Source: Amphibalanus amphitrite (taxonomy: Eukaryota > Arthropoda > Thecostraca > Balanomorpha > Balanidae). Taken from it: a DNA stretch of 64,000 nt. The stretch lies in contig NW_024882306.1 in assembly GCF_019059575.1 (NCBI RefSeq), positions 1-64,000 of the forward strand, written 5' to 3'. Below, in pieces: positions 61,358 through 64,000 of this stretch; position 1 is the stretch's first letter; every line of letters begins with the position of its first letter. The position numbers were made by a program, and so were the translations under genes. Under the pieces are notes generated by a model that worked only from the letters and a program-made list of their open reading frames with translations, did not search any database and was not told the origin of the DNA.

Positions 61358-62745
61358 TTAACTCGCGCCCGGGTAGACCTCTCAGCCAACTTCGTCATAG
61401 TGGGGTGAGGGTGGGGTGGGGGCATTTGGCCACACCAGGTTATCTTGAAATGTAAGAAAGATAGAAAGACGTGGTAAAAGCACTAGATCACTCGCTACTA
61501 CATACAAGATATTTCGTGATCATTTATATTACTTTTCGATCTGGCCATCACTGACACTGGATGTCTCAAAAGTAAAATTATCATGAATTCACGACTTAAA
61601 CAACTTTCAAAAATCCGCGCATAGCTTGAGATTCAATAGAGCTGCAGCGCCGCGGAAAAGCGCACTTTCGATAGCTTTTTCAAAGTTTTTTTTCCCCAAC
61701 AATGCTCTCAGATTTGACCGAAGTTTAGCTATTTAGCCTCTAGAGGGCAAAAACTCTCGAAATTTGACGTTTTTGCCGAAAACGTTTTTTCTGTAATGAA
61801 AAGGTCATACTGCATACCAATCTATTGGTATCGTTGAGATCGCATCCATGGTGTTTTCAGTGTTCTAGCATGTTTCGATCTAAAGCTACCGTTTCGTGAC
61901 CTGACCTCATGGGACATAAAATACTGGTGCAATTTTCCGATTCAGTGTGTCAACATTTCAGAGTGTCAAATGTTTTAAATTTTCAATAACCGGATTAACA
62001 GTTAAAGAGCCCTTAATATGCACATCATGTGTGCCAAATTTCGGCTTTCTATCGTGATTTTTGACCCGGGAATGGCAAAATATAGCTCCAGTGCATGCAG
62101 TATAAGGTATGATGACGTCATATGTATTTTCGGAAGTTTAGACATCGGACAAGTGAGATTAGGAGTGATCTATGTATGGCAATCGGATCGGATGAAAAAA
62201 CACTCTGAATTCATATGCCGCATACCCATGCAGCATAATGATAACCTTTCGTGACCTAACCTGACCTGACCTTGACCTTGAATTAATGCTTCTACAAATA
62301 AGGTCAGAATGAAGTAGGCCCACTGGCCACTACCATCAAAATAACCGCAAAAGGCTGTCCTTACAGAGGCATGGTAACTCTTGTCCATTGTTACCTAAAA
62401 GTGACCTTTTGGGACTTGATTTTGACCTTGACCCGAGCTTAGCATGACACTTATGTTCCCATGGTATCTTGACAAAGCACTTGAGGTCACTTTGACTGAG
62501 TTTCGGGCAAATGGCACTGACTCCGCCGTTCATAATTGCCTATAGTCATGTGGCTGCCCCAGAATTTCACCTTTGACCTGATCTTGATCCGAGAACTGAC
62601 CTTAATCTTGAAATCTTAAGAATGCTTTGGGAAGATCTCGTGCAGAGCTTCCAGACCTTGTTTCGAGGGGCTCGATATGGCCATCGGCTCTTGAGATAAC
62701 GGGGGATCCGGATCCGACCCCTTCCCCCAGACGGTCGTGTGTACG
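61358..62745. mobile_element. Chimeric, decayed member of the TTAA hairpin family
   Basis: The left end TTAACTCGCGCCC resembles the TTAACCCGCGCCC terminus. The left body (around 61640-61720, GAGCTGCAGCGCCGCGGAAA) matches copy E. The right end (62640-62745) matches copy C reversed: GAAGATCTCGTGCAGAGC, TCGAGGGGCTCGATATGG, GATCCGGATCCGACCCC. No right TTAA remains. The two halves come from different subfamilies. Confidence 0.6.
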
Positions 62746-63794
62746 GAAACGGAAACGGCCCTAGCGATGCCAGGTCAAATAGGACGAGAAAATAAGTAAA
62801 GCTCCCGATATCAACTGTTTACTCTTTGCCATCCGGTCTGTCTGAAAGGGATCATTGAAAATAACCGAAATTTGTGCAGGAACATCAGCACAGACTGGCA
62901 CTGGCTGGTAGGTATTCGAAGCAACTGCGTCACACTTTCAGAGGGCGGATAAGTTGGCACACCCGGCCTGCAGTGTTAATTGGCACATTATTTACTTTTT
63001 CACAGTTTTGAGGTCACCAGTGTGATATCATGGAAGCCACGCAGGGATATGTGATATCACATGTTCATCGGTATGCGGTATTTTCGTCCAACGACGCCAG
63101 ACACGCTGTCCTTGGTGTCTCACTATTCGCAGTAAATATTTGGCTTCGGGTCACCTCAGGTGCGTGGGTAGATCGGTTGAGGGAGGGGGGGGGGGGGGGT
63201 CGGCTGTGAGGCGCTGGGACGTATGTGGGTCTCTGGTCACTGTAAGTGCGTGGGTGGATGGGCGGCGGGCGGCCGGTGCGTCATGTTCCGACTGGCACGA
63301 GGCCACACAGACGGCGGACGACTCAGACATGTTCAATTCACAGGTTTTTGACCCATGATTGTGACTTCCAAATTCCTTGAAAGTATTAAATATATTACAT
63401 AAGTAAAAGGGTCATGATTATCGTGCGCTTAACCGACATAACATTGCATATTGCTGGATCGATTTCCGGACGTCTTTCACGTGGTTTATGATCCAATAAA
63501 TGTGTCAAGACCACCCAGTTCCTGTGAGAACTGTTCCACCTGGGACTTTGCTTCCCTTCCGACAGGATATGGGCATGGGATGGAGGAGGGAAGTCGTAAC
63601 TCAGCGCATATCAAACCCGGTTAGCTTGTATTTTTTAGCCATACAGAAAAAAGGAAAAGTAATTCCAATGTCGACACAATCATTGGAAGACATTACAAAT
63701 ATTGTGTGTGGTCGGGGGGGAGGGGGGGGGGCGGGGCATTAAAATATATCTGAAAGTAAATTGAGTCACATTTCCTTAACTTTGACGAAAATAG
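62746..63794. other. No gene recognised
   Basis: A G run at 63186-63200 and another at 63714-63730. A minus-strand open frame at 63336-63151 has no known domain. Upstream multiplexin exons were looked for here and not found. Confidence 0.4.
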
Positions 63795-64000
63795 TTAACC
63801 CTCGCCCTGGCAGGGCATTTTTCATAACACGGCCTGGCAGGGGGGGGGGGGGGTCGATACGACCCCCCTGCGATTGGCTCCTATGGCACCTAGAAACACC
63901 ATGAATTAGGTAGGTAGGTGGGCCCCTTAGAGTTCTCTCCCCTGTGCAAATTTGGTTGCTCTAGGTCAATATTTAGGGGGGTTTTGGGGGATATAAATGT
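63795..64000 (+). mobile_element. TTAA-type piggyBac-like MITE, copy F, cut by the window edge
   Basis: TTAACCCTCGCCCTGGCAGG starts at 63795, followed by the long-end duplication (CGGCCTGGCAGGGGG at 63831) and a hairpin with core GGTCGATACGACC between G and C runs. The rest lies outside the window. Confidence 0.8.

Overview
The window looks like non-coding chromosomal DNA from an arthropod, probably a pancrustacean or crustacean. It has a pure (TTAGG)n tract, which is the arthropod telomere motif. It also has eukaryotic exons with GT/AG splice sites, very little coding sequence, and dense nested DNA transposons, minisatellites and microsatellites. The species cannot be named from the sequence alone.

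Host gene. Two minus-strand exons (61220-61047 and 29678-29604) join in phase 0 and encode the end of a thrombospondin-N/laminin-G-type domain of the collagen XV/XVIII (multiplexin) kind. The roughly 31.4 kb between them is therefore one intron, and it contains most of what lies in the right half of the window. A possible alternative first exon with a hydrophobic leader lies inside that intron (44744-44571), and a possible small downstream exon lies at 26259-26212. No Gly-X-Y collagen exons were recognised.

Mobile elements fill much of the rest. (1) A TTAA-flanked, piggyBac-like family of non-autonomous elements has nine full, partial or decayed copies (about 16.5-18.3, 26.7, 28.2, 31.0, 38.3, 43.3, 58.2, 61.4 and 63.8 kb). 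Members share CCC...GGG ends, a 'long' and a 'short' end, a G-run/palindrome/C-run hairpin just inside each end, and bodies rich in AGGTCA. (2) A 4.9 kb TTAA-bounded element (52507-57380) encloses a plus-strand THAP-domain gene, a layout typical of Kolobok transposons. (3) Three hAT-type elements have intact 8-bp target duplications (4.6, 24.1 and 55.0 kb); a PIF/Harbinger-type MITE sits at 14.1 kb. (4) Two long-armed foldbacks (16.1-18.9 and 35.6-37.4 kb) share the terminal motif TGGGGCATTCCACG and are themselves hosts or guests of other elements. (5) There is a LINE 3' end at 3.2-3.8 kb and tRNA-derived SINE-like sequences at 8.4 and 51.6 kb.

Satellites include a 20-bp array inside a hAT element, a 66-bp array (6.2 kb), a 32-bp array (11.4 kb), a mirrored 48-bp array surrounding a perfect 55-bp palindrome and the TTAGG tract (33.4-34.5 kb), a ~96-bp dimeric GC-rich array (49.9-51.1 kb) and a 27-bp GC-rich array (54.3-55.8 kb). 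Most long open frames in the window are by-products of these repeats and are not reported as genes.
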